A stretch of DNA of 60,000 bases from Tubulanus polymorphus (taxonomy: Eukaryota; Nemertea; Palaeonemertea; Tubulaniformes; Tubulanidae). Positions within the stretch are counted from its first letter, which is position 1; each line of letters begins with the position of its first letter. This document shows positions 50,650-60,000 of the stretch, piece after piece. The stretch covers positions 17,040,485-17,100,484 of the forward strand of contig NC_134027.1 in assembly GCF_964204645.1 (NCBI RefSeq). Direction: 5' to 3'. The position numbers and the translations under genes were made by a program. The notes beneath the pieces were generated by a model. It saw only the letters and a list, made by a program, of their open reading frames with translations. It was not told the origin of the DNA and ran no database searches.

Positions 50650-52078
50650 GACTGTTAAAATGATAAATTGTTTGACAGTTGAAATGATAAATTGTTTGAC
50701 AGTTGAAATGATAAATTGTTTGACAGTTGAAATGATAAGACAGTTGAAATGATAAATTGTTTGACAGTTGAAATGATAAGACAGTTGAAATGATAAATTG
50801 TTTGACAGTTGAAATGATAAGACAGTTGAAATGATAAATTGTTTGACAGTTGAAATGATAAATTGTTTTGCAGTTGAAATGTTAAATTGTTTGACAGTTG
50901 AAATGATAAATTGTTTGACAGTTGAAATGATAAATTGTTTGACAGTTGAAATGATAAATTGTTTGACAGTTGAAATGTTAAATTGTTTGACAGTTGAAAT
51001 GATAAGACAGCTGAAATGATAAATTGTTTGACTGTTGAAATGATAAATTGTTTGACTGTTGAAATGTTAAATTGTTTGACAGTTGAAATGTTAAATTGTT
51101 TGACTGTTGAAATGATAAATTGTTTGACAGTTAAAATGATAAATTGTTTGACAGTTGAAATGATAAGACAGTTGAAATGATAAATTGTTTGACTGTTGAA
51201 ATGATAAATTGTTTGACAGTTAAAATGATAAATTGTTTGACAGTTGAAATGATAAGACAGTTGAAACTGATAAATTGTTTGACAGTTGAAATGATAAATT
51301 GTTTGACGGTTAAAATGATAAATTGTTTGACAGTTGAAATGATAAATTGTTTGACAGTTGAAATGATAAATTGTTCGACAGTTGAAATGATAAATTGTTC
51401 GACAGTTGAAATGATAAATTGTTCGACAGTTGAAATGATAAATTGTTCGACTGTTGAAATGATAAATTGTTTGACATTTGAAATGATAAATTGTTCGACA
51501 GTTGAAATGATAAATTGTTTGACAGTTGAAATGATAAATTGTTTGACAGTTGAAATGTTAAATTGTTTGACAGTTGAAATGTTAAATTGTTTGACAGTTG
51601 AAATGATAAATTGTTTGACGGTTGAAATGATAAATTGTTTGACGGTTGAAATGATAAATTGTTCGACTGTTGAAATGATAAATTGTTTGACAGTTGAAAT
51701 GATAAATTGTTTGACAGTTGAAATGATAAATTGTTTAACAGTTGAAATGATAAATTGTTTAACAGTTGAAATGATAAATTGTTTGACAGTTGAAATGATA
51801 AATTGTTTGACAGTTGAAATGATAAATTGTTCGACTGTTGAAATGATGAATTGTTTGACAGTTGAAATGATAAATTGTTCGACTGTTGAAATGATAAATT
51901 GTTTGACAGTTGAAATGATAAATTGTTTGACAGTTGAAATGATAAATTGTTTGACAGTTGAAATGATAAATTGTGCGACTGTTGAAATGATAAATAGTTT
52001 GACAGTTGAAATGATAAATTGTTTGTCAGTTGAAATGTTAAATTGTTAGACTGTTGAAATGTTAAATTGTTTGGTTGT
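50650..52078 (+). repeat. 24-bp minisatellite, roughly 55-60 copies
   Basis: The unit 'gttgaaatgataaattgttt' + 'gaca' is tandemly repeated. Shorter 17-bp versions ('gttgaaatgataagaca') occur mainly in the first 600 bp. Variants are single-base (ttg/tcg, ata/tta, aca/act/acg). Because 24 is a multiple of three, long frames of the octapeptide MINCLTVE result, the largest 51177-52049 (290 aa). No gene-like context was found and the frame is broken by 17-bp units. Confidence 0.95.
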
Positions 52079-52197
52079 AAATTTAATTGTTATTTGATTT
52101 AATCATTTAAAAGTTTAATATTTTTAAGATGATTATAAAATATTTAATTAAAAACTAGCAAATATTTTATGAACTGTTTAATTCTTCTCTTGAATAA

Positions 52198-52416
52198 ATG
52201 GATGGTTTCATCCCAACTGGGAAAAGTGATTTGAAACATTATTTAGTTGCTGGAGGTTTAATATTAGCAGCATTATATTTTTACTATGAGAATATTTCAA
52301 AAGATTTGATGAATGAAAATAATAAATTGAGTAAAAAATTTAAGAAGTTAAATGGAAACAATCACAGAAATAAAAAGAATAAAAAAGTTAATTTAGAAAA
52401 TGATTTAGAGGATTAA
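52198..52416 (+). CDS. Gene B: small single-span membrane protein
   Basis: Intact 72-aa ORF with start MDGFIPTGKSDLKHYLVAGG, one membrane span (YLVAGGLILAALYFYY) and a charged coiled tail 'NENNKLSKKFKKLNGNNHR' with KNKKVN. The start is preceded by TTGAATAAATGG, similar to the family motif. The E2 copy (21856-22130) is frameshifted. It lies between the minisatellite and gene C. The role is unknown; the layout would fit a holin-like, anchor or virion membrane protein but nothing proves it. Confidence 0.6.
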   Translation: MDGFIPTGKSDLKHYLVAGGLILAALYFYYENISKDLMNENNKLSKKFKKLNGNNHRNKKNKKVNLENDLED

Positions 52417-52454
52417 AACAGCATCTTTTAATTTCATATATTTTGACTATAAAA

Positions 52455-52749
52455 ATGAGTGAAAATATATTAAACTTATTACATCTAATATATAAAAATC
52501 AATCAACAGAATATTATGCTGACAGGTTTATTTTCTTTTTCAATTTATAGTATAAAACAGTTGTTAGAATTTTATGATTCTTTTAAAATTAGATATACAG
52601 AATTGAAAGAAAATATAAATTATCTATCAGATCGAATAAATAATATTAAATGCTGTGAAATATGTAATAAAAGATATAAAAATAAAAAGAGTTCGAGATA
52701 TCATAAATATATTAATGAATTAGATGATAAACTGTATAATTCAAATTAA
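52455..52749 (+). pseudogene. Gene C: membrane protein with zinc-finger-like tail (frameshifted)
   Basis: Starts at 52455 (MSENILNLLHLIYKNQ). A short change relative to E2 shifts the frame, and 77 codons from 52516 are then open: 'MLTGLFSFSIYSIKQLLEF', 'KIRYTELKENINYLSDRINN', 'CCEICNKRYKNKKSSRYHKY' and a short end. So: short N-terminus, one hydrophobic segment, coiled coil, and a CxxC...H tail. The E2 copy lacks the tail. 52750-52970 is AT-rich spacer. Confidence 0.5.
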
Positions 52750-53030
52750 GCAATAGACTGTTAAATTGGTTGAAAATATAAAAATAGATGATATTATAAC
52801 TATTTCTATATCTAGATTAATAATGTTATGTTTTTTTATTATTATAAAACTAATTTCTATATCTATGTACTAGACGTACGAGTAAGAATCCAAGATTCTT
52901 GCCAAGAAAGTAATACAAATAGTTTTATCATATATATTTCTGTTTCAATATCTATTCATCTAACAGATTTATTATAAATATTTGGAAAAGTATAAATCAT
53001 ATTCAATTATGTATTTACACTTATCATTAA

Positions 53031-53253
53031 TAAAAGAGGATTACAATGAACCCGCTAGATTGTTTAACTGTTTAAGTATTAAATTGTGTACATTGTATAT
53101 TCATAAACTGAATGAAATAAATCACGAATAAGACTGTTAAATTAGTTGAAATGTATGAAATATTGTATGAAATATTTGTTAACCAAAAAGGGGGTTGAGG
53201 TATCAATGTATTAAATCAATTCAATCTAGCGGGTTCATTGTAATCCTCTTTTA
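53031..53253. mobile_element. TTAA MITE in E4 right arm
   Basis: Inverted counterpart of 49699-49921, same length (223 bp), TTAA at 53027-53030 and 53254-53257. Confidence 0.7.
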
Positions 53254-53495
53254 TTAACACCATTATCAAAAGTATCTACTAGTTCAGTAATTAAATATGT
53301 TTCATTTGATAATATTTGATTAATTACAGTAATATTTTCAATTTTATAATACCTTGCGGACACTAAATTTGTTGCTGAAATATAATTTTTAATGTAAAAC
53401 TGTGAAAATGATTTATTGATTTCATTGATTTCGATTTTAAAGTTGGGTTCTTCTTCTTTCTTCATTTTAATAACAAAACTTTTATTAAAACTCAT
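53254..53495 (-). pseudogene. Gene A 5' half in E4 right arm
   Basis: MSFNKSFVIKMKKEEEPNFK and onward to 'VDTFDNGV', cut by the MITE. The leader 'gagttttaataaaagttttg' + 'ttattaaaatgaag' matches the polymerase leader at 13777, so the second Met is the more likely start. Confidence 0.65.
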
Positions 53496-53615
53496 TCAAA
53501 TATAAATATTCAATGTTTTAAATATGAATTATTTCACTCACACTTTTATATTGAATAATCTATCAATTTATATCTTATTCATATATATTTTATTCATGTA
53601 TATGATTATTTTAAG

Positions 53616-53957
53616 AGTGATAGGGGTAATGGGCTGTCAGGTTAAAGGGTGAATGGTCGAGTTAATTAAAAATGAAAAACATGAAAATAATAACAATTTC
53701 TACTTGAATTAGGAGTGAAACTCATAAAAAATGAAAAATAATTCTCGCGCGCTCGAATTTATTTCACTCACACTTTACTCACACTTTTTTCTAGCGAGTA
53801 AAAATGAAAAATAAATTCGAGTGTGTGAGAATTATTTTTCATTTTTTATGAGTTTCGCGACTAATTCAAGTAGAAATTGTTATTATTTTCATGTTTTTCA
53901 TTTTTTATGAGCTCGACCCTTCGACCTTTGGCCTGAAAGCCCAATACCCCTATTACT
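53616..53957. repeat. E4 right terminal palindrome (342 bp)
   Basis: Inverted copy of the left palindrome. The centre has 'cactcacactttactcacac', i.e. the iteron word lies in the hairpin loop region. Confidence 0.85.
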
Positions 53958-53963
53958 TTCGCC

Positions 53964-54310
53964 ATTTAATATGAAGTGTCCTATCTGCGGCGGTGAAAAT
54001 AAATTGGTTAACTGTGACGAATTCAAATCCTCAAGTTATAAAGACATAATGATGCTCGTCAAGGAAAATGGCTTATGCTTTAACTGTTTCTACCCCAGAC
54101 AATGTATCAAGAAACTGTTACAAGCCAAAGAGCACGTGCGAACTCTGCAAGATGAAGCATCATACTCTTCTTCATGATCCGGACAAGTTTAACGTTTTGG
54201 CAATTAATAATACTTCGAGAAAAAAGGTATGTTTGCTCATCGTCCCGATATGGGTGAAGGCCAAAGAAAACGGTAAATCTGAGTCGGTTTACGCCTTGGA
54301 TCTACACAGC
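53964..54310 (+). pseudogene. BEL/Pao gag zinc knuckles
   Basis: 'MKCPICGGENKLVNCDEF', 'KENGLCFNCFYP' and, after a frame change near 54090, 'KPKSTCELCKMKHHTLLHD'. The three Cys/His knuckles in this spacing are typical of BEL/Pao gag. It continues the gag cut by E4. Confidence 0.7.
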
Positions 54311-54314
54311 GACA

Positions 54315-54700
54315 ATGATTAGCGATGTCGATAACCAGAGGTCAATGAATTTGGGAATAGTTTTCTATACGGACCAAATACCCGTTAATAGAGACGACAT
54401 GCCGACGGTTGAAGAAATTCGAAAATGGCCACATCTAGACGATGTCAATATTTCTACATTTAATCAAATAAACGTAGAGTTGCTGATCGGAAACGACAAC
54501 AATTCCGCCATGGAACCCTTAGATATCAGGTCTGGAGGAAATAGTCCTCATGCGGTGCAGACTCCGTTCGGATGGGCGCTAAATGGACCACTGGGCCGTA
54601 TGTCAGTAAGAAATAATATGGTAAAGATGGACGACGAGTCTCTTAATCAACAGTTGATGAGTTACTTCAATCGAGAATTTAAGATTCTGGAAGTGATACG
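54315..54700 (+). pseudogene. BEL/Pao protease C-terminal region
   Basis: 'WPHLDDVNISTFNQINVELL', 'IGNDNNSAMEPLDIRSGGN' and 'AVQTPFGWALNGPLG' mark the end of the BEL aspartic protease. The catalytic Asp region upstream is deleted. Confidence 0.65.
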
Positions 54701-55595
54701 GAAGCTATGTCACGTGATGATAAACGAGCATTAGCTGTGATGGAAGAAACGGTGAAGTTAAAAGATGGTCATTGTGAATTAGCCTTACCGTTTAAGTCTC
54801 CAAAGCCGTACCTTCCAGATAATCGACCAATGGCGGAAGCTAGATTGAAATTACTCAAACGTAGGTTTCACGGAAAGGAAGAACTTCGTACTGGTAATAG
54901 AAGATTTAATGAGGATATGTTGGTCCGTGACTTCGCCGAGATGGTACCCGCCAACGAGGTTCGAACTGATGAATTGAAATAGTATCTGCCACATCATCCC
55001 GTGTTTCACCCACAGAAAAAAAGATACTGATAACCAAGCATCGTTTAGTTCTCAGGCAGTGGAGACAGTTCTGAGGAATTTCTACGTTGATGATATGCTA
55101 AAATCGATTGAATCGGAGGAATACTGTATCAGTCTTGCCTATGAAGTAACGAAGTTATTATCGGAAGGTGGATTTCATCTGACGAAGTTCGCATCAAATT
55201 TTAAGGAAGTTATTCAGGCAATTCCAGATGACGAGAGAGCACCGCCGGTGAAAGACCTGTGTTTTGAAGAACTTCCGGTTGATAGAGCACTGGGTGTTCA
55301 ATGGAACATGGAAAAAGACACATTTGGATTCCGTGTAACTCCACGAGATCAACAACCTACTAGAAGTGGCATCTTCTCTGTAACTAGTGCACTCTATGAT
55401 CCACTGGGACTGGTGACACCTGAAACTCTGACAGCGAAGATTCTGCTACAGTCATTGGTAAAATCTAAAATTGGCCCGGACGACACAATACCAGAAAGTA
55501 AGTTGGTGGAATGGCACCAATGGCTAGAAGAGCTACCGAAGCTTTACCAATATTCTGTGGATAGATTTCTGAAGCCACGTGGATTCGACGAGTGA
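54701..55595 (+). pseudogene. BEL/Pao reverse transcriptase, internally deleted
   Basis: The N-terminal RT part (54707-54982) with 'ALPFKSPKPYLPDNRPMAEA' and 'HHPVFHP' is joined directly to 'AVETVLRNFYVDDMLKSIES' (catalytic YVDDM near 55090), so the fingers and first palm motif are lost. The remainder reads 'LALGVQWNMEKD'-type sequence and 'IFSVTSALYDPLGLVTPETL' to 'LVEWHQWLEELP'. A stop lies at about 55593. Confidence 0.75.
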
Positions 55596-56065
55596 GAGAA
55601 CGCTACGCTTCATCACTTTTCCGATGCATCCGAAGCTGGCTATGGTTCAGTGGGCTACATATGTCTGGTGAACACGAAAAACCAGGTACACGTGGCTTTT
55701 CTGATGAGTAAAGCAAGAGTTGCACCAATTAAAGTTTCAGCGATTCCACGTTTGGAGCTGGCTGCTGCTACGCTATCCGTGAAAATTGATTAGATGCTAA
55801 GAAGAAAACTCGATTTGGACATTACTACTTCATATTTCTGGACTGATAGCATGGCCGTACTCGGAAGTACATAAATAATGAGGACAAAGTGTTTGTAGCT
55901 AATCGTCTAGCTATTACCCATGAAAGTTCGTTACCTGAGCAGTGGAGATTCGCTGAAGGAAGATTGAATCCTGCAGATTTAGCATCTCGTGGTCAGAAAA
56001 TGGATGATTTTATGAAGAATAGCGTATGGAAGAACGGGCCAGATTTTCTGCTGAAATCGTAGTCT
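55596..56065 (+). pseudogene. BEL/Pao RNase H
   Basis: 'HHFSDASEAGYGSVGYI' (first Asp), 'IPRLELAAATLSVKID' (Glu), 'TSYFWTDSMAVL' (Asp), 'EQWRFAEGRLNPADLASRG'. Two stops and a frame change near 55870. Confidence 0.7.
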
Positions 56066-57420
56066 GAATATCCTACTGTTTTGACAGAAATTATTGATGT
56101 GCCTCAGGACGACCCAGAAACTAGGATGATCGTTCTATCTGCAAAGTTACTCGCTCAAGATCCTTGCGACTTATCCTATCCTCTAGTCGATGAATGTTCT
56201 TCTTGGCATATATTTAAGAAGTCGGTTGCTTGGATGACAAGATACATTGACGTACTAAAGGCAAAGGTTTTAAGAAAAAATGAAAATGGAGATGTGAACA
56301 GTTACAGAGATGAGATTAGCTGAAGAAAAGGTAGTAAAAATGGTCCAGAAGTCACATTTCCTCGATGAAGTTGCAAGCTTGCCCGATTTAACAGCTGGTA
56401 ATGATGTCACCAGTTGCAGTGTGGGAAAAAAGTCACATCCGAAAGCTGAACCCTTTGAAGATAAATGGAAGTTTACGTGTTGGTGGACGCCTAAGAAAGT
56501 CTACGGCGATTTCTGATGCTCAGAAGTATCCTATCGTATTACCTAAAACGTGTCATGTTACTGCTGATAAGACATCATCATTAGGCATCGGTACATGAAG
56601 GTCAGCAATATACGCATGCATCATTGAGAAAGAAATATTGGATTGTCAACGGTAATGCTGCAGTGCGTAAAGTTTTGCAACAATGCATACCCTGTCGGAA
56701 GAATCAAGGAAAAGCTGTATGGCAGAAGATGTCAGATCTTCCAGAAAATCGTACCTGTCCCTCTCCGCCGTTTACGAATGTGGAACTCGACTTATTCGGC
56801 CCGTTTTATGCAAAACGAGGTTGTTCGACAGTAAAAAGGTATGGATGTATATTTACATGCCTTACGAGCCGAGCTCTACATCTAGAAGTTACCGATGACT
56901 TATCGACCGACAGCCTCATAATGCCCTACGAAGATTCATTGCGCGCAGAGGATACCCCGACGTTATTCGTAGTGATAATGGTACCAACTTCACCGGTGGC
57001 GAGTTTCATTTAATTTCCATTGCAAAAATCGCCATAGTACCGGTGGGGAGCGCGAAATCCGGGAAGCTGTGGAAAATTGGAACCAGAATAAAATCCACGA
57101 AAGAAAAACTGTTGTTAGAAAAACACATTAAGTGGATTTTTAACCCGCCAAGTGCATCACACTGGGGTGGTGTTTGGGAGAGATGCATACGTTCGATACG
57201 TAAAATTACGAACTTTCATGTGTGAAGCCGAGGCGATAATGAACTCGTGAAAACTCACTCCGGTATCTAATGATCCGCAAGATGTGCAGGCATTGACTCC
57301 TCACCATCTCCTGTTGCTACGATCAAAATCTGGGCTGCCGCATGGAAGTTTTGTTGAAAATGATATTTACTGTCGTCGTAGAATGAGACAAATTCAGTAC
57401 ATGGCGAATCAGTTCTGAAA
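56066..57420 (+). pseudogene. BEL/Pao integrase
   Basis: 'RKKYWIVNGNAAVRKVLQQC' with 'CIPCRKNQG' (zinc part), 'FTNVELDLFGPFYAKRG' (first Asp), 'CIFTCLTSRALHLEV', then a degraded 'DNGTNF' region and 'SASHWGGVWERCIRSIRKI' (Glu side). There are several frame changes; the end is near 57418. Confidence 0.75.
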
Positions 57421-57421
57421 A

Positions 57422-57838
57422 GTTTGTTTAGTGTAGTTGCGTTTGATAACGCATTCGTATGTTTAGACTTATTAGGTAGTTAGTTTTGGTTTAATTTATT
57501 ATTGAGTACATTGTTAGTATTTAGTATTGAGACATTTGAATAATGTTGTAGTAATATTGTCATTTATTCAGGCTCGAGAATACTTTATTTTGTAATTTTA
57601 TTATTGGAAGTCGGGTTTCATGTTTTTTTTCAGAAACCAGTCAGTTGGAACAATCAGTTAGAAGGAAATAAATCAATTCAGCAATTCAACCACTGCGTTT
57701 GCCTTTTTTATTCGGTTGCCGGCACACGGATATTGTGTATCTTCTCGTCTAAGAGATTCAAGATTCTTAAAGTTAATAGAACACTAACTTAATTTCCATT
57801 GCAAAAATCGTCATTGTATGTCATTATTACAGTTATGA
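57422..57838 (+). repeat. BEL 3' internal segment, duplicated after the LTR
   Basis: 'gtttgtttagtgtagttgcg' to 'aatcgtcattgtatgtcatt', repeated at 58345-58653 with about 110 bp fewer in the middle. 57839-57989 is AT-rich and ends in the polypurine tract 'aaagggggcggga'. Confidence 0.7.
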
Positions 57839-57989
57839 TCATTATTAGTTCATGTTAAGTTAGTAGTCGTTTAATACGCATTAGCTTAGTAAGTTTGGCA
57901 GTAATTATTTAGTATATTTAACCATTTTATAGATGATAGCAATAATTATAATTTGTTTAATCATCCAAGTTTGTTTAAAGGGGGCGGGA

Positions 57990-58344
57990 TGTGAATGCTG
58001 TTTCCTAGGGTTTGTATAGTTAAGTTTATCCCTATTATTATAGATCTATTCTACTTTTATTATTATGCTGGCCTGAGCCGTTCTCATTTATAAGTTGAAA
58101 TTCTATGAATTTATTTGTTAGCTTGTCCAGTGACCGCTATGCACCGTGCTTTCGTCGTATAAAGGCCTCAGCCAGCGAATGCAGGGTGTCACTTTACAGG
58201 CGTTGCCGGTCGTGGTAGGACGGTACTGAAACTCAATTTGGAATGTATAATATGTTGTAAAAAATAATTTTATCATATTTCTTCGCATTTATTATGCATT
58301 TTTGCTGCGCTTATTCTAACTCAATCTCTAGCTATGGAATTCGG
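57990..58344 (+). repeat. BEL 3' LTR (probable)
   Basis: Begins TGTGAATGCTGTTTCC directly after a polypurine tract (57977-57989). It contains a TATA-like 'cgtataaaggcctcagcc' near 58157 and an AT-rich tail. No 5' LTR is seen in the window, so the right border is only inferred from the start of the duplicated segment. Confidence 0.55.
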
Positions 58345-58653
58345 GTTTGTTTAGTGTAGTTGCGTTTGATAACGCATTCGTATGTTTAGATTTATTAGGT
58401 AGTTAGTTTTGGTTTAATTATTATTGAGTAAGTTGTTAGTATTTAGTATTGAGACATTTGAATAATGTTGTAGTAATATTGTCATTTATTCAGGCTCGAG
58501 CATACTTTATTTTGTCATTTTATTATTGGAAGTCGGTTTGGCAAACGGATATTGTGTATCTTCTCGTCTAAGAGATTCAAGATTCTTAAAGTAAATAGAA
58601 AACTAATTTAATTTCCATTGCAAAAATCGTCATAGTACGTCATTATTACAGAC
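58345..58653 (+). repeat. Second copy of the BEL 3' internal segment
   Basis: Matches 57422-57838. Its presence on the far side of the LTR is not expected for a simple insertion. Confidence 0.65.
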
Positions 58654-58698
58654 CAGTAGTAAGTATTATGGATATAACATCTCCTTTCTGTTGCCCAT

Positions 58699-59702
58699 TT
58701 ACAGATTCTCCATGTTATCTATATCCGCTTGCACATAATCCTCAAATTCTCCATCAGTTAACATGCAAATATTGCGAAGTACAAAACAACTACCGTAGTT
58801 CATCATCCGTTCAATGTCGCTCATATCAATATATTTCAAACGTCGGAATCTACCTTTTGAAATACCAAAAGTATGTTCAACCCTCATGCGTGTTGAGCTA
58901 TGTTTGAAATTGAAATGTTTCTGTATTCTGGTTGAATTGTCAGTATCTTTGAAGGGGGTAATAGGAACACTGATCAGAGAATAGGCAGAATCACCAAGCA
59001 AGGAAATGACTGTTAAGAGGAAATATACTTCTTGGTTATCAGTACTTTCGATTGCATACCATAAGGGAGAATTTCGAAAAACACGGGAATCATGGGTTAA
59101 TCCAGGCCAACCAGTATAAACGTTGATAAATTGATCGTCCCTATTACAAATAGCACATACGTTTATGGAATAACACTTTTTTCGATTTATGTATGCTTCT
59201 GAACTCTTGACTGGTGCATGTGCGTGCCATCAACAGCGCCTAAAACTTTCGGAAATCCTTGAATTCCTTCAAAATCGGCAAATATTTCTTTCGCACTTTC
59301 TTATGATGGCTACATAATTATCTTTGGCATGACATGTCTAACCACACAGGCAGATACCTTACCTAACAAAAAGAACATACAACAGATGATTATTACTTTT
59401 AAAGTATAAATTATCCATCAAAATAGGTTTAAACGACTCACCAACAATTTTATGGACGGATGCTTCACACACGCCAAATATGTCAGCAATATGGATGAGC
59501 GTTGCCTGTGTTCCTGCATAATACATGAACACAAGTAGTTGTTTTTCCATGGTATATTTCGTCTACCACTTCCGATAAGATACGGTCCCACATACTCCAA
59601 AACCCTATCAAATGTTTCACCACTCATTCTGAAACGTAGCCTAAAGTTCTCTGGCAGATATCTACTTACTGTAACGTCACAGTTATTTGTAATCGGATTC
59701 AC
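58699..59702 (-). pseudogene. PIF/Harbinger transposase (frameshifted)
   Basis: Minus-strand DDE transposase in pieces. The N-terminal part has 'FRLRFRMSGETFDRVLEYV' and a helix-turn-helix 'IHIADIFGVCEASVHKIVG' (59359-59702). The first catalytic Asp is in 'GAVDGTHMH' (about 59235), the second in 'LGDSAYSLISVPITPF' (58960-58998) and the Glu in 'RMRVEHTFGISKGRFRRLK' (about 58850-58900). The C-terminus reads 'RNICMLTDGEFEDY'. All three catalytic residues are readable, but frames change at least three times. Confidence 0.8.
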
Positions 59703-59749
59703 AGTTCTCCTCTTTGTGTTTAACGCTCTCTAAATCAGTAGAGACTAGA

Positions 59750-60000
59750 CAAGTTGGAGTCGATGAAGAACACTTTAGAAGCGTATTTTGGTAACGCTTT
59801 GAACGAACGCCGCTATGAGTCGCAGAGCCACCAGATGAAGAAAATTATATCGACAAAACGCATGAAATGATTTTCTTCTTGGTACCATCGGCCATTTTGG
59901 AATAACCAACAGTAAACCGTCGCATTTGTTCTTACTACGGCAAACCGGTTTGTGACGTAATAAGCCGAAGTAACCGAAATAAACCGGTTTGTGCGATCCG
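59750..60000 (-). mobile_element. Harbinger right terminus
   Basis: Minus-strand start region with 'atggccgatggtaccaagaa' (59876-59895), then outward 'ggcaaaccggtttgtgacgt' and a last 'aaaccggtttgtgcga' at the window edge. The 'aaaccggtttg' words and 'tcggctta/tttg' match the terminus at 26690. The element's true end may lie beyond the window. Confidence 0.5.

Larger units (their letters stand above)
49003..53957. mobile_element. E4: small coding satellite element (4.95 kb) with exact 6-bp duplication
   Basis: Bounded by TTCGCC at 48997-49002 and 53958-53963. The gag frame of a BEL element is interrupted exactly there. Terminal inverted repeats are about 980 bp (49003-49981 and 52971-53957). 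Each comprises a 331-342 bp palindrome, an iteron, the start of gene A and a TTAA MITE. The unique middle has gene A, a 24-bp minisatellite, gene B and gene C on the plus strand. There is no polymerase, integrase, ATPase or capsid gene. The 6-bp duplication and AG...CT ends fit Polinton integrase. Confidence 0.85.
52971..53957. repeat. E4 right long terminal inverted repeat
   Basis: Inverted copy of 49003-49981, nearly identical, containing the MITE (53031-53253), a gene A 5' half (53254-53495), an iteron (53510-53545) and the palindrome 53616-53957. Confidence 0.85.

Noticed and set aside
51177-52049. 290-aa ORF as a real repetitive protein gene
   Set aside because: The frame arises from a 24-bp unit. 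17-bp units break it elsewhere, there is no upstream leader motif, and E2 lacks it.
50650-52078. Possible CRISPR-like array
   Set aside because: The repeats are directly adjacent with no unique spacers, and the context is a eukaryotic mobile element, so it is a minisatellite.

Overview
This looks like a chromosome segment from an invertebrate animal. It has spliced host exons of an arrestin-domain gene, a BEL/Pao LTR element, non-LTR LINEs with separate ORF1 and endonuclease/RT parts, a Penelope-like element, PIF/Harbinger genes, tRNA-derived SINEs and MITEs. Nothing in the window names the species. Almost everything recognisable is mobile DNA, much of it nested.

The centre of interest is a family of very AT-rich Polinton/Maverick-like (adintovirus-like) virus elements, present four times. 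E1 (about 3834-14069) is the best preserved. All its genes lie on the minus strand: a protein-primed type DNA polymerase B with N-terminal zinc fingers, an OB-fold-like small protein, a penton-like minor capsid protein, several small membrane proteins, a large coiled-coil/membrane protein, a conserved protein of unknown role, and the first part of the major capsid protein, where the element is cut off. E3 (about 32567-44369) has lost many internal parts but supplies the other arm: an HNH-type nuclease, small conserved proteins, a DDE integrase ending in a chromodomain, and the packaging ATPase. These run on the plus strand toward minus-strand genes, with a repeat-rich centre between. E2 (21124-23382) and E4 (49003-53957) are small, carry near-identical or identical 6-bp target duplications, and have no polymerase, capsid or integrase. 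They encode a different set of three small proteins, here called A, B and C. E2 and E4 end in long self-complementary (hairpin-forming) inverted repeats whose sequence also occurs at E1 and E3. Protein A also sits at the right end of E3, spliced onto polymerase sequence through a short shared word.

Two recurrent start-site motifs divide the genes. One (T-run then TAAATAAATG) precedes capsid and membrane genes. The other (TTTTAATAAAA... then a TAT/TAAATG box) precedes polymerase, OB-fold-like, zinc-finger and A genes. This suggests two expression classes.

Layout: 1-3833 host DNA with a degenerate tandem repeat; 3834-14069 E1; 14150-16600 LINE-B (EN and ORF1, minus) with a MITE; 16600-21117 host DNA with degenerate repeats and a SINE; 21124-23382 E2; 24665-25315 a truncated TIR transposon; 25915-26454 two arrestin exons; 26690-28584 a Harbinger Myb-type gene; 28590-28811 a MITE; 28905-46140 LINE-A (minus), interrupted by a Mutator-like 1.1-kb element and by E3; 46674-47080 a MITE; about 47240-47415 a SINE; about 47520-48692 a Penelope-like element; 48693-58344 a decayed BEL element interrupted by E4; 58699-60000 a Harbinger transposase with its terminus. 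Nearly every element gene carries stops or frameshifts, so the locus is mostly fossil, but E1 and E2 keep several full ORFs and look the least decayed.
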